A stretch of 64,000 nt of DNA from Phytoseiulus persimilis (GCA_037576195.1 CM075101.1:32178001-32242000); one strand, 5' to 3'. Counted from the stretch's first letter, positions 49,463 through 61,894 are shown. Notes: a model not told the origin generated them from the sequence alone. Program-made: numbers and translations.

Positions 49463-49878
49463 GACTCGGACAATTTGGCGCCGTCGTTTTGGCGCAACCC
49501 TTTTTGGCGCCGCCGTTTTGGCGCAACTCTTCTTGGCGCACCCCTTTTTGGCGCCGTCGTTTTGGCGCTGGAAGATTCGAACGGGCGGGCGAAGCGAGCA
49601 GTCTCGCAGCGAGCGCACGTGTAGCGATCTGGGGGGATTGGGAGAGGTTAGGTCAGGTCTCGGCGAGCGAGCCTTTGAGTCATTGCGAGGTGATTAAACC
49701 CAAGTTAGAGGTCCAAGAGCGGAACGCGTGGCGCCTGGGCCGCGCCTCGGCGCATAGCTGCCGGACCCCTCACTTGGGGTTATAGTCGAACCACACTGGG
49801 AGCTAATGCAGCGATTACGCCGGAACAACGGCGCCGAAAAAAGTTGCGCGGAAACGGCGGCGTCAAAATGTCCTAGAC
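49463..49878. mobile_element. Fold-back element with TTTGGCGC-rich inverted arms
   Basis: The left end starts gactcggacaatttggcgcc and the reverse complement of the right end starts gtctaggacattttgacgcc. The arms stay alignable without gaps for about 60 bp at roughly 75-80% identity. The left arm continues as about 30-bp subrepeats to 49568. The central 240 bp are unique and GC-rich, with no coding signal. Target-site duplication is unclear. A miniature or foldback-type transposon is the simplest reading. Confidence 0.55.
49474..49568 (+). promoter_or_regulatory. Cluster of six E2F-consensus TTTGGCGC motifs
   Basis: Exact TTTGGCGC occurs at 49474, 49488, 49503, 49517, 49547 and 49561 (first base of each), plus a one-mismatch copy CTTGGCGC at 49532. 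The known E2F/DP binding consensus is TTTSSCGC, which these match perfectly. Spacing alternates near 14-15 bp because the motifs belong to about 30-bp tandem subrepeats. Binding is inferred; the cluster may be only a by-product of repeat expansion in the host element. Confidence 0.4.
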
Positions 49879-52826
49879 CCCATCGCCCATGAGCATCTTG
49901 TTCTCTGATCGCGCTGAGATTCTCCGGGCTGTTTGCTCTCCCTCTGGCTCGGTCGAGACCGATGTCTCAAGCATGTCTGGCGCAAACACCGCACCAGTTT
50001 CGGATTCCGCTCTCGGAAAGCTCCAAGGAGTCTATCGATCTCAAGCCCGGAGTTTGGAAGCGACTGGTTGCCACATCGTTCTAGCGACAGATGTGGAGTT
50101 CCGTTCTCGGTCGCTTCCACCACTGAGGGCAGCTCGAGGCGACGGAGGCTTCAGTTCATTTGGCCGCGGAATGACCTCACTCGCTCCCGTCTCATGAGTC
50201 AATTTAGCTTGGAGTGAATTGAGCAAATGGATTCATATCCGCACCCTCGATGGCGGCGGGGAGTCGGTCAGCTCTCCGCGTTGCCAACCCACAGTCTGGA
50301 GCGCATAACATCGCTTCGAGGAACGACTGGAGACAGGAGGCGCAATGTCGATACGGAGAGGAAGAGATAGGTATCCTACATGCCGTCTGCGCTCACTTCC
50401 CTCCTTCTAGTTGCCCTTTCCGTGAGGCGAGGGCTGGAGCCATGGCAGCCGGTCTATCACACGCAAGATCCATGCCGTCCCATCGTTCATAACAAACTCA
50501 GCTTCGCCTTATGCTCCTCTTTGAGATATCTCTGCTGTGTGGCGGATGACAACTTCGGCTGGATTCGAGAGAGCCTCGGCGTGCGACGAACACTTTCTCC
50601 GCATGAGCTCCTCCCGCCCTACCTCCAGTGTGCCAAACAGTGTGAAACGTCTGTGAGAATGAACTAAGCTAGGCCGACTTCCATTGTACTGCGAATGGAT
50701 CGCTTTGGGAATAAGGTTGAATCGAGTCGAGAGGACTGACTAACGCTGGATGCCATGTTCATGAAAGCGGACCAACGACGGCTTTGGCTCCGTCTCCTCA
50801 TCGTGCAGCACGTGGTAGTTTCCACGACTCGTGGTGGGTATTCAGCGATGTGATTTCCCCGGTCTTGTGTTTCCGGCTGCTTCTCGTGGTTGCTCCTCAG
50901 CTCCACCGTCAGGCGATGTTCCCTTTCGGAGAACCTGCAAACATTCAATAAGCTCCTCAGTAACTTCACTGTTCAGCCCTCAAGACAGCACAGCCTTCAG
51001 TTCGTCTCATTCAAGCCTTCATTGAGGCGGGAATCCATTATATCTTGGATTGAGTTTCTCGAGACACATTGCTGCCCTGATGCGTGAAACTCGTGCGTGG
51101 ACTGTTGAATCTGAGGTGGAAGTTTCCAAAGTGGAGCTTCTCATCAGTTCGGTGTTCTCAGAGGACAGAACGACTCACTGATGGAATCTTTGTTGAAGGA
51201 ACGTTTGGGTGTAGATTCGCATTGACGTAAGAGCTCACTCATTAGCATATGCCGGCCTTTACTGGAATAGCACATCTATTACGGGTAGATCGATCATACA
51301 ATTCATATTTGCGGGACGTCCTGGCGCTTTCCATATCTCTGAGGCCCAAAGTTCAGGCTTGACAAGCCAATGAGCGAGAAACTCCAAATGAGTTCGATGC
51401 CAGCTTTGAGAGCCATGCTCTCGATCGTTCTTGAAGACACGGGGCACTTGCGAAGCAGACAGAGTGACAAACCACTCTTCGGACTGACTAACCATCCTGA
51501 CATGAACCTTCCGGGAGCGGTTCGTCCAACTCCGAGCGGTATCCCGATCAGTCCGAACAGCTGGGTCGAATAGTGTGGTGAATGACTCGAGAACGTCCCC
51601 GAGCTCATCAAGGCTTTGGCTCCCGAGCCGTATCCCAAGGCGAAATGGGAGAAGAACCCAGCCGTTGGAACGATGATCGAAAAGAAAGCGGCAACCGTCC
51701 TGGAATCGATCGGAATATTGCGTTCAAAAATCACCATCGGTCCCATTATCGTTCCTCTGAATCGCCGATTTCGGGCATCAGGCTCAACAAGTTCTCAACA
51801 CCGGAATGTAGTCTGCTCCGGAAGGACGAAATTTTCTCCGATTGAATGCGACCATCTGATGGGATTGTGTTAAACATTGAATGCGAGCCTGCTGTCCGAG
51901 CGGTAATAGATATCATGAAATTGTGAAGCCTTTCCAAGGCTTCATTACGTGCTTGCTGTGATGATGCGCTCCGCGGCTGCGATTTCTTCAACTCGTATCG
52001 CGGTTCGGAAGCAATTTGTTTCCGTTGCAGGGTGCGATTCGTGGATATTCCTTCATTTGGATGCGAAACGCGACGCCGGTTCGGCAGGCCTCAGAAGCAG
52101 CCCCTCCCCCTACAGCAAAGATTCCTGGTGCGGCTGAGTCTATTGTGCTTGAAAAGCACACTGAGCAGAAGCATTGCAAGTGAGCGACCACCAGGAGGGG
52201 ATGTGCTGCACGCTCGGGTTCGGGTGAACGATAGAATGGTCGGTCGGTCGGTCGGATTGGTGGACGGATGGATACATAGAAAGACCGACCGGCCCACAGA
52301 CAGACAGAAAGGACGAACGGAAGAGAGCGCGGTTCCTCCAGTGAGCCGATAGTGCATAGATAGATATCCAAAAGAGAGGGGAAAATAGAATTTTTGGCTG
52401 ACCTGCTGACTCCCCGGTCAGGCAAAAGAGATCTTTGCACGCAGGAAGGAAGGAAGAAAGAACGGAGTCGGTTGGAGGAGACGATCCCAGCAATTCCCGA
52501 TGAATAGGTTTTTTATAACAGTCAGTGCCGTTTTCTGAGTCCACTATCTCTCGTCCGTTCCGCCACCGCTCCGCATTGCTTCCCTCCGCTTCAAATTGTT
52601 TGAGTGCTTGCAACGGATCACACCAGAACGCTTTGCTGGGGCGGCATGAGCGAGGCTCACTCGTGCGAGAACCCCGACTCGGGTCGTCCCTCCGCTATTC
52701 TCCGATCGCAGGAGCCCGATGGTCGAATCGACGCGCGCGCAAACGACAAACGTAACGCGCCCAGGACGAACTGCGTAGCGAACCGTGTTCTACGCACATG
52801 TGCTCTAGATACGACGTGTTCCATAA
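49879..52826. other. No confident gene
   Basis: Between the fold-back element and the exon-like ORF. The minus frame 51303-51746 (147 codons) and the opposing plus frame 51616-51873 are both open; neither resembles a known domain. A ggtcggtcggtcgg / ccgaccgg patch lies near 52240-52295. Confidence 0.45.
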
Positions 52827-52976
52827 GCAGGTGCAGCAACGGTCCCTAAGTCTTGGGCCTCTCGACTCGGGGCCCTCGACGCAGCATATATCAAGGAGGT
52901 CTTCCATCATGGCACCTTCGGCGGCCTCTCCCAGGCCGAATACAAGGTAGCGGCAGCGGAGAAAGTTCAGCTCTAG
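52827..52976 (+). CDS. Unidentified exon-like ORF
   Basis: An open run between stops at 52824 and 52974, with natural-looking composition: it contains LGALDAAYIKEVFHHG then TFGGLSQAEYKVAAAEKVQL. A gcag acceptor-like site ends at 52830 and an aag/gtagcg donor-like site follows at 52946, which would define a 116-bp exon starting in phase 1 and ending in phase 0. No family is recognised. The phases do not fit direct splicing to the Dpr-like exon at 58191. It could be an exon of another gene, a gene remnant, or chance. Confidence 0.2.
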   Translation, partial: AGAATVPKSWASRLGALDAAYIKEVFHHGTFGGLSQAEYKVAAAEKVQL

Positions 52977-55900
52977 CTCCAGACGCGCGATGGTTTTATC
53001 CTCTCACTCGTCGCCCCACTCATTCTTGTTGGCAGCTCCGTTCCGACTCTTGAGCTGTTTGTATCCCTGACAACGGAACGATTTCCCGTTTTCTCTGCCG
53101 GCCTTTTCACTCTCTCTTCCTGTCCTTCCGGAAAACGGGAAGTCAGAACCTTGACGTTTCCGATGTATTGTTCTGCATATGTTCACAAAAGAAACTCCTC
53201 CATTCCTCGCGAGAGCACTCGTGTCACTATCCGAGAGCGGAAGATCGAACGGTCGGAGCGGCGAACTAGCGATCTCGAACTGCAAACTTAAATCCAGCCC
53301 TCGCTAGGGCCTCGCCTCGCCGAACGTTTGTTCCGCGCAGTGATCCTGGAAGCAATCGAGTGCAGGGCCGGCATTATGTATTTCGCTTGCGGGAAAAACG
53401 CGAGCTCACCTATTTGTGCTGGTCACGGCAATTGCCTGCCACGAAATTGCGTGCAGGCACTACGTCGTCGTGGCGGGCTCGTTCCTTCTTCTGTCAGCCG
53501 ACCTGGCTCGCTTTGTCTATTCGACCTCAATGTCTGCATTACGAGTCTGGCGAGTGGCTACAACCGCCAACGCGTTGGTAACACAGCTCTGGTTACGGAG
53601 TGATATATCGCTCTAGAAATGGACTGCATCAAATAGATGAAGCCAGCTAGCCGAACGAGCGGCCGCCCGCGCCGCCAGCCGACCGCGGCCGTCCAGAGGC
53701 ATGGTGTTGTACTACGAGCCTGGAGATAGCCATCTATTTGTTCGTGAAAGTGTCCTCGTTTGTTTGTTCGTTCGCTCAGCGGCTCGCTCGGCGGCGCAAC
53801 GTCAGCTGGTCAGAAGAACACGTCATCCGAAGAGCGGATGGACGGGATTGAGTTCATGTTGTTTTTCGGACTTCCGTCGCTGGCGTTCTGCCATAAACAA
53901 GAAGATTTCCAAGGCGGGAGTTTTAAAGTTGGCGGTCTCTCCCAAGGAAGGAAACACAAGGCTCATGCGGTCGGCGAGGAGGAAGCTGGATGTAGCAGCG
54001 AAAAGCTGACACACTGACGGCCTACCGACCGTCCGAACGGCTGAAGGAGCGGACGGTTTCAGGCGGGTGGACCGACCGACCGACGAGTTGGCGGAAATCA
54101 GGAGACGGAACCGACCGAAGTTGCCGAGGCTTCTCGGTGGATTCGGACGTGACAGCCGAAGACGGAGCCTTCGTTCACAAGTGGCGGCACAAGCGCCAAC
54201 GCTCCTGCAACTGAAAGTCTCCCTGAGATTTCCTACTTCTCTTCTTGAGCCCGCTAGTCCGCTAGCCCCCCCCCCCCCCCCTCTTCTTTACCCTCGCGGC
54301 GGTTTGCCCGAGCCACGCTGCAGGATTGCCGGGCCACATGCGGCGAACCACACGCACTTTACCTTCATTGGCAGGACCACAACTACAACCACCGTTCGCC
54401 GGCCTGTGGTGATCCGACAAGGAACGCTCGTGCTCGGCCGATTGACCCGGAACGGGCGGGCGCTCCGGACAGTGAAACGAAATTTCGCACGGCTTCTGCA
54501 GTCTGTCGAGAGAACTGTCGAAACTTGCTAGCCCTTGGCGAGAGTAGGCCGGAGATGACCGTTGAACACGGCGTAGAGCTCACACCGGTCCTGCACGAGC
54601 TCATGGACACGTTTCTGGAAGTTTCGGATGCATCGAGACATTCTCAAGTTCACTCGAAGGATCCTCACGGCTCCCACGACCGTCAGGACTCCCTTCGAGT
54701 ATTTCGCCGAGTTCTTACTGCAAGGCTCAGGTGGCTGCCGGACGCCGCTCCGGAACGTTGAGAGTTTTGCCAGTCCACGGAGGAACTTGATCCTTCGAGG
54801 AAAAACTCGGCACGCGTTCCGCTCCCGAGATCGAGGCCACGACCTCTCGATCATTCAGCGGAGAGTCCAAAATGAAGCCGCATGAGCGACACTCGGATGG
54901 GCCGACCAGTCATATCGATATCGCTGCGATGATCAAGCTCCCGGTGCGGAGGAGCAGTTATGTATGTTGATGCTAACGAGGGCTTGACCCGATCGCACGG
55001 GTGTTTGAGCAACGCCGCAATCAATAGAGCACCTGCCTCCCCGGAGAGAAAGTCAACTTCGAGGCCCACTTATGTTTGCCGTCAGTTTGACCCGAGCTCA
55101 GTGGAGTCGACGTTGTTACTCGATTAACTCGCCTGCCTCCGCCGATGCGAGTACCTGGCTGCACAATGTTATGTTGTGTTGTAGAGTCAGGGTGTAGGCG
55201 GACGGGGAATACAGAAGACCTGACCATACTAAACTAGCTCGCTTGATAAAAATAGGAACGAGTCTACCGACCGACTGGCCTGCGCGCCGGATCGGACGGC
55301 CGTGATTGTCTTGAGGCGGTAGTGGCGTCCTTCCGGCTGCAGATTCCTCCGCTATATCTCTGGTGCTCTTGTTCTCGCTTGATTCTCCGTCCCAGGCTCC
55401 ATCTCCGCGGACAAATGAAGCCGGCACACATTTACTGATGGTCTATTAGTTTCTGGCTCGGGGCATTACGTCTGGCAGAGTCATCGTTCATTTTCGTTAC
55501 AATGCGTCCACGATTGACGAGTGTTTTTATTCAGTTCAAGCGCAAAAACTCGGATCGAGTCGTTTTGGTTCGGGAGCTGACCTCGTACACATGGTAATTC
55601 TGTCCGCCCCTCCTTCGCTCGGTCGCATCGAGCCTTCACCCGCTCTCTCCAGTCCTCGACGGCGGTCTGCGCAAGGCCTGCGGAGACCCCGTCAGCGAAC
55701 CGTAGCGCCACTTTTCCGCGATCACCGTGAGCGCTGGCGGCGGCCTTCGATTCGGGAAGAAACTGCAGAGGAAGGCAAATAATAAGGGACCGAGTCTCTC
55801 AGAAGAAATACGCGTCATTCTAATTGGCGGGACCAGACGTGGCGGGAGGCAGTGTTCGTGCGCGGAATGGGTGGTTGGCCTGCGAGAAGGACGAGGGGGG

Positions 55901-58190
55901 AGAGGAAGAATGAAAATATTTGCGGGTCAAGAGGCGTTCCCACCGCTCACGTTGCTGCTGACGGCACGGTCTCAATGGTGCTTCTGTTGCTGCCGTGTTA
56001 TTTTTCCTTCCCGACAGACATTCTAATAACCATAATAACAGATGCGGCGGCGGCAGCGGCCGGTTTGCGGCTCGCTTCATGCACATGAGCTTCAAAGAAT
56101 AAACTCTGCCTTGCTCTGTCCCCGAGTTTATACGCTCTTTTGAGCTAACAGACCCCGTTGGCTGTCTGGCGTGCGTGCCCCCCGGCTCCGACAGTCGCAC
56201 ACTCCTGGCTCGGCAGAGAGTTGTGACTTAACTAGTTTACCAGGACGCAGGATAGGTCAAGTCGCTGAAAACCGTCTTTGAAGTCAACAAACGTTTCAGA
56301 AGCAAAGCCAGCTTCCGTTGTTCGGGGGCTGTTCCGTCGCTCGTTCCAGAGAGCATCTCGCAAAAGAAGTGGGAGGAAAGCTTTGTGATAATAGCGAGCT
56401 TTGCCACACGCACGCACGCCGTCTTCTTCGGCTGTCCAGCTCCGGTCGGATAGTTCTCTCAAGGCCTGGTCTGTGCCTATCAGGCCAAGAATGCCGCGTT
56501 CCGGAGGGGGAAGAGATTCCTTTCAGACGAGGAAGAGCGATCTCTAAACTCTTTTGAGCGGGTCATCAGTCTCGCTCTCCCTCTTCCAGTGTCGGCGGCG
56601 GGTGAATGCCGGGTGACTTCGTGACTTGCTTCGGATAACTGACGGAAAGCGGTGCCGGCAGCGGTTGTGGCGGGGACAGCCACTCACTGCGCGTCCGACT
56701 GATCGGAACTTGTGTCAAACTTTGCGAGAAAAGGACGAAGTGCGCCTGGAGGGAAACTGCCGCGATCGCTTTTATTGGAGACACTTGATATCCGGATCGC
56801 AGTGCAGCCGAGGTCCGCCTGCCGATAACGTGTTGTAACGAACGAATGGCGGACTAATTGCGTCCAGGCCGACTTTCTCAGTTTGATGAAGACACTTGCC
56901 AATTATTAACGCGCGAGGACAACACAGACGAAGCTCGACAGCCGAGCTGGTCACGCGTTTCCTCTTGTTCCAACTCCGGCCTCCGCTACGGGCCATCCTG
57001 TCCGAGCCTGTCCTGACGAGGCTAACAGGTTCGAAGTGGTGAATTAAGAACACCACATTGAAGTGACGCTTAACTCTGTAGCTCGTGGCTCGCTTGTCTA
57101 TTTTTGACACAAGGGACACAAGAGACCCCGATCTTTGACCCGGTCGACAACTCTCGCACGGACCGGGTTGACCTGTTTCCGTTGGATCATCCCGAAAAAT
57201 GGATGTTGTGTTCTCGGAAGAGCTCACGACGACTTGAATTCGCTGATTCCCGGGTATCTGAGTGCACGCATGCTCCGAGTTCGCCTGAAGTTAGCGGACG
57301 CCGGTCTTGAGAGCCGTTCCTGTCGACGACGGTCGTGCTGGGAGCGCGTTCGTCGTTTGCGTTTTTCTCCAAGAACAACCATGAACGGAGGTGTTTCGCA
57401 AATAGGGAGGCGGGGACAGAGTGCGGGGAGGGGGGGGGGATGATTATTGTGCGGCCTTGAGGCACGATGTTCTTTTGTTCGCAGCGGCCTGCGGGGACGG
57501 AATGCGGGAGACTCGGCGCAACGCGGGGCGACATTTCGACCGAAAGGAAGGAACTGGGAGATAGCCGTCACGCTCTCCGTGCACGGTGTTGGGCACTCGC
57601 AGGCTTCCTCCGTCCTGTTGCCGGTCAGCGACCCACTTTCTTCGTCGCAGACCTCTCCGCAGCCGCCCGGTGCAGACGCCATTTCTAACCAGAGGCAATC
57701 ACCGTTTCGTGCGAGCGAAGATGACCGAGAAAATTCCCTCTTTGTCTCGCGCGTAGCGTTTAGGGCTGATTGCCTCTGGTCCGGGGACCAACTGGTCCGA
57801 CGGAGCGAGCGCTCGAACCACGACCGCCTAGGGAAAAAAAAGTCAGGTCGGCAAGCTGGGGAAGCGTGTGGCCGCTCAGTGTTTCTAGGATACGACTCGG
57901 AACAAACAATGCAGGCGAGGCTGGCGGGAGGGCGAACAGCTCCCAGCCAGACCACTGATCCATTCGCCGGTGTCTCCAAGCCTCATCATTGGAAAGCCAT
58001 TACCTCGTTTCTCGTCCTCCTGGACCGCCCCTCGGCCCGACGTAACACGACTGACTTCTATCCTCGAGGCAGCGAGCCGAACGAGCTGTTTGACGATTAT
58101 GACTGTTCGTCCTCCCGTCTGCTTCCCTGCTCGCCTGGAGCGGCAACACTTCTATCCGCGCGCGGAGTCTCCATGTTGTGTTTGTTTCAG
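52977..58190. other. GC-rich region upstream of the Dpr-like exons
   Basis: GC-rich, with poly-C at 54266 and poly-G at 57430. Long frames (for example 57447-58352, 301 codons) run through the Dpr acceptor and exon in the wrong frame and are chance products of stop-poor GC-rich DNA. At 54530-54885 three frames across both strands are open at once. No signal-peptide exon ending in phase 1 was found. Presumed intron of the Dpr-like gene. Confidence 0.5.
54266..54281 (+). repeat. Poly-C tract, 16 C
   Basis: An uninterrupted run of 16 cytosines followed by ctcttctt. Runs this long are prone to sequencing and polymerase slippage, so reading frames crossing it (for example the Pro-rich frame 54067-54531) should not be trusted. 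Confidence 0.9.
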
Positions 58191-59862
58191 GCGAGTCCTC
58201 GACGACGACAGCACCGCAAACCTCGCCCGACGATGAAACGAACGTCGTTTCCCCTAAGCTCGTCAAAACCTACCGACGGCTCCCGTCGTATTTCATTAAG
58301 ATGGCTCCCAATTTCGACAATACCACGGACACAGATGTCACCGCCACCGTAGGGCGAGACGTTTTTCTGCCCTGCAGCGTGCGGCATCTGGGCGATCGCA
58401 CGGTGAGTAGACACCGCATCATATATACACCGTGACGCAGAGTAATGAGGATGAATGCACGACTCGGAACGCTCACAGGAGCCGAGCGGAGCGCTCGCCG
58501 GGATGGGAGATTCCACGTCATCGAACAATGAGAGACACGAGATGAGAGGAAATAATTCAGCGCTCTCGCTTTCGTTCGGATATCTGAGACTTCGGAGCAG
58601 CTCTTTCATGGGATTCGGGCGGCGGAGACTCTCGTCCTAACGAGATTCATCCGAGATGGAGGATGATGATTTTCCGATCAGGTTTCAAACGCCGCTTCAC
58701 CTCCGTAGGTCTCCTGGATACGAAGACCCGAACAAGGGATTTTCAACGTTCTGTCAGTCGGTCGGTCGCCCTACACGGCGGAGGGGAAATTCCAGCCAAT
58801 GCACCTCGACAATTCCGAGTCCTGGAATCTACAAATCAAAGACGTTCGCCCGGGCGACGCCGGTGTTTACGAATGCCAAGTGAGCACAACTCCGAAAATC
58901 AGTCGACACATCACCCTCTCCGTCATTGGTAAGAGCAGCCCATCCGTCACGAGGTGAATGTTATCGCCGTCGAAACGGCCGTTCCGTATCTCGAAACTTT
59001 GATTGCAGAGAGCCGCGCCAGAATTCTGGGCAGTCCCGTGTTGTACGTGAACCAAGGCGGGGTCTTGAGGCTTGTCTGCGAGCTCAGCGGGCCTCTGACC
59101 GCCAAAGAATTCATATTTTGGTATAGGAATGGCAGAGTGCTCAACTACGACTCAGAGTTGAAGAATCGGATGGAGATTTCCACCAAATCCTCGACCATCA
59201 AAGGCGACGACAAGAAGAGAAAAAACGACCGAGCATTCCATGGAATCGTCGACCCGAAACTGTTGTCCGTCGCCACCAAGTTGGAGAGTCGGCTCATGGT
59301 CACCGCGGTTGGAGCTTCCGATTCCGGAAATTACACGTGCCAGCCCTCGAACGCACTCTCCGACTCGATACAGGTCTTCGTCATAATCAACAGTGAGTAT
59401 TGACGTGGACGGGCTCTTTCCCGATCTCTGTCTGTTCCTCCGAAGGCTCCCCCGCCATCTCATTCATCCGTTCAAGCTCTGGCGCGAGCAGGCGTCCGTG
59501 CAGCGGTCGTAGTCATCGTGAAATATTCCCGGTTTTCGAAGCAGATTCGGTGGCAGCCGACTCGAACCTGGCTCGGCCGGAAGTTGGGACCTGTATTGAC
59601 GTTAACGAGAAGGATGTCGGCCGGAACACGAAGCTTTTTGCCAATTTGTCTCAGGAGACAACCAACAGCTATCCGACGGCCAACTATAATTGACTGATGA
59701 CTCTCACCGTTCACAGATGACTTGCCTGCGGCGATGCAGGACAGCGTGATGGAGATCAGTACCGCTACAGGAAACATCGTACTGTCTCACAACGCTGCGA
59801 GCCTCGTCTTTATTGCCACCTCTCTCGCATCGGTATCGCAGTACTTCCTCATTACTCGATGA
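58191..59862 (+). CDS. Dpr / zig-8-like two-Ig-domain cell-surface protein, 3' four coding exons (5' end not found)
   Basis: Four exons read through GT-AG introns: 58191-58402, 58709-58928, 59009-59392 and 59717-59862 (stop TGA). Introns are 306, 80 and 324 bp, with donors gtgagt, gtaaga and gtgagt. They encode about 320 residues. Ig domain 1 is split by intron 1: the first Cys lies in LPCSV, the core Trp in VSWIRR just after the splice, and the second Cys in DAGVYECQVSTTP. Ig domain 2 is in exon 3: Cys in LVCEL, Trp in FIFWYRNGRV, Cys in DSGNYTCQPSNA. After it comes NDLPAAMQ, matching the PAAMQ tail typical of Dpr proteins, then a C-terminal hydrophobic stretch ending in TR that suggests a GPI anchor. 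Known family role: neuronal surface receptors that bind DIP partners in synaptic specificity. Exon 58191 begins in phase 1, so at least one upstream exon with the signal peptide is missing. The loop before the FQPMHLDNSESW strand differs from the usual family form. Domain assignment is firm; the exact paralogue is not. Confidence 0.94.
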
Positions 59863-60739
59863 TTCCCGGGATCGAGCAGAGACGGAATCTTTCCGGCAGA
59901 CTCCCAAAGTCTCCGGGGTGGGTCAGCCTTGGTGCTCTGACTTGTGATAGACGTTCATGACGCTCGGGACTGCTCCGCGATTGCGGGGCAGAGCGAAGTC
60001 AGTTCTCCTCCGCCACAGTGGTGTCAGCCGTGCCAGGCGAACAACGAATTCATTGAAGCATGTACATACTTGAGAAATAGAGGTGCGAATTTGCTGTTGA
60101 GATGTTTCCCAACGGAAGCTCCGCGAGCAGCGAGTGTGAATTAGTGAACGAGATTCTCGCAGAGACCCTCGGGAATCCTTCGCCACTCCCATGCCCCCAC
60201 AGATCGAATCGATTCCCAAGATGGACATCTAATAATCGATAACGGGGGCGGGGGCTTGGTCCAGCTTCCGCAGAACCGCCATGGAGAAGGAGGGTCACTA
60301 CGAGCGAACGCCGACTCCCTCCCGTCAACTGAGAAGCGAAGTTCTAACGGAAGGCCACGGATTCAGGTCCGGCGAACGGATCCACGGATAATTTTTGGGG
60401 TTGCTCGGTCGTGTTCCACCGAGTCGTGTTTGCTGGGCAAACTACTGACCTGTGGTGTTCATAGTGCGTGCACCTCGTCGGCATAGCAAGTTCTGCCGTA
60501 GACGATACGTGAGCGGGGTAGGGAGGTTGCTCGCGTGAGCGACGGAATCTCCGGTGAACCGTTCGAATGGCAGAAATCAGTGTTTGCGTATGTAACTCGA
60601 GTCACGCGAGCACCAGTCGGTCGCTCTTTCCGTACTTCATTGACACCCGCGTCCGCGTAGCCTCCGGCCCACGAGGGACGGTTCGGGAAGCTTATCGGAG
60701 AGGTCGTCGGTGAGATTTCTATTAGGCCACTCAGAGAAC

Positions 60740-60745
60740 AATAAA
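60740..60745 (+). terminator. Alternative polyadenylation signal AATAAA
   Basis: An exact AATAAA 878 bases after the Dpr-like stop codon. The downstream sequence is GC- and G-rich and ends in a run of 11 G, not the GT/T-rich element expected, so it is the weaker candidate. It could serve a shorter 3' UTR isoform lacking the PUF motifs. Confidence 0.2.
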
Positions 60746-61894
60746 AGTCGCCCTCGCGGACTTCGGCGGTTCGGGGGAAGGTGAGTGGGAATGAGGGGGG
60801 GGGGGCGAGACGGAGTGACGGAGAGAGTCAACCGACCTTCGATCGATTCCGCACGAACGCTGAGACAGAACAGATATTTGCTCGTCGTCCTCCCCTGCAT
60901 GAGCTCGGGTATCAGCAGAGTTAGTTCGCGCACGCATTGAGTGGCCCGCGCAGCCAGACTGCGAGTCTCTATATCGACAGCTGCAACAGCCTAGAACTCT
61001 AATAGATTTGAAGGCGGTCGGGCTGCTCGGCCCGGTGGACCGCTCCAACGGCTGCTCACTCGCCGCTCAAGGGGCGGAACGTCTGACTGGTCGGCAACGC
61101 GCAAGCTCCGGGCTAGTAATACAGCGACTTGTAGAATATTCATCACCTTACCTCGGGTCGGCGGACTGCTGGTGGTCCCAGTTGTCGTCAGGTGTTCTTT
61201 ATGAATAGTTCCGATACGATGGCGCCGCTCATCTATATTTTTGGACTCAGAGGCTATTTAAAGAGCGGTCAGAGCACAGAGATCCACCGTCGGTAGCTTG
61301 ACCGCGATCTCATCGCTTCCGGGGATGCGACGTGAGAACGTGAGGGGAAAGGAAGACAGGATTGTTGAGACCCGAACAAATCTATATCACAGACACATAT
61401 TTATACCCGCCGAGAGTGAGGCTCCGTGCAGTAGCGAGCTTCCAGTCGTTGTGTCATTGTATGAACGAGGCAATAACGGTTCGCAAGCAAACGAACTATG
61501 GACAAAACATCATTATCGTTTCTGATCGAGACACTGTTCTTCCATTTGACATGATTCGTTGCAAGCGAGACTAGTAGCCGCCGCCATCGTCGACGTTGAA
61601 AGAACAACGGCTCCAACAGCGTTGGTCGGCGACAGGAACGAGCGAGAGGAGAAATAGATGAGGCAGATGAACAAAAAGACGAAGATGATGTTTATCGTGG
61701 AAGAAGTGATCCCTGCCATTGAGTCGTGGCGGATGTATTGTTGTACTGCTTGGCGACGACAACGGCTTTCCGGCATTGGGGGTGAGGGAGCGCCAAACGG
61801 ACGATGCTGGCAATGGTCAAACGGCATTGACAGCTCCGCTCAGTCAACAGCCAGCCTGACGGGCGGAAAGCGACAGCGAGTACCTTAGAACTCG

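Noticed and set aside
49433-49618. Lys/Ala-rich minus-strand ORF resembling a basic DNA-binding peptide
   Set aside because: It is a translation of the TTTGGCGC subrepeats in the fold-back element.
54067-54531. 154-codon Pro-rich ORF
   Set aside because: It crosses a 16-base poly-C tract where frame is unreliable, and has no domain.
57447-58352. 301-codon ORF overlapping the Dpr-like exon
   Set aside because: It runs through the splice acceptor and the Ig exon in a different frame from the conserved Ig sequence, in stop-poor GC-rich DNA.
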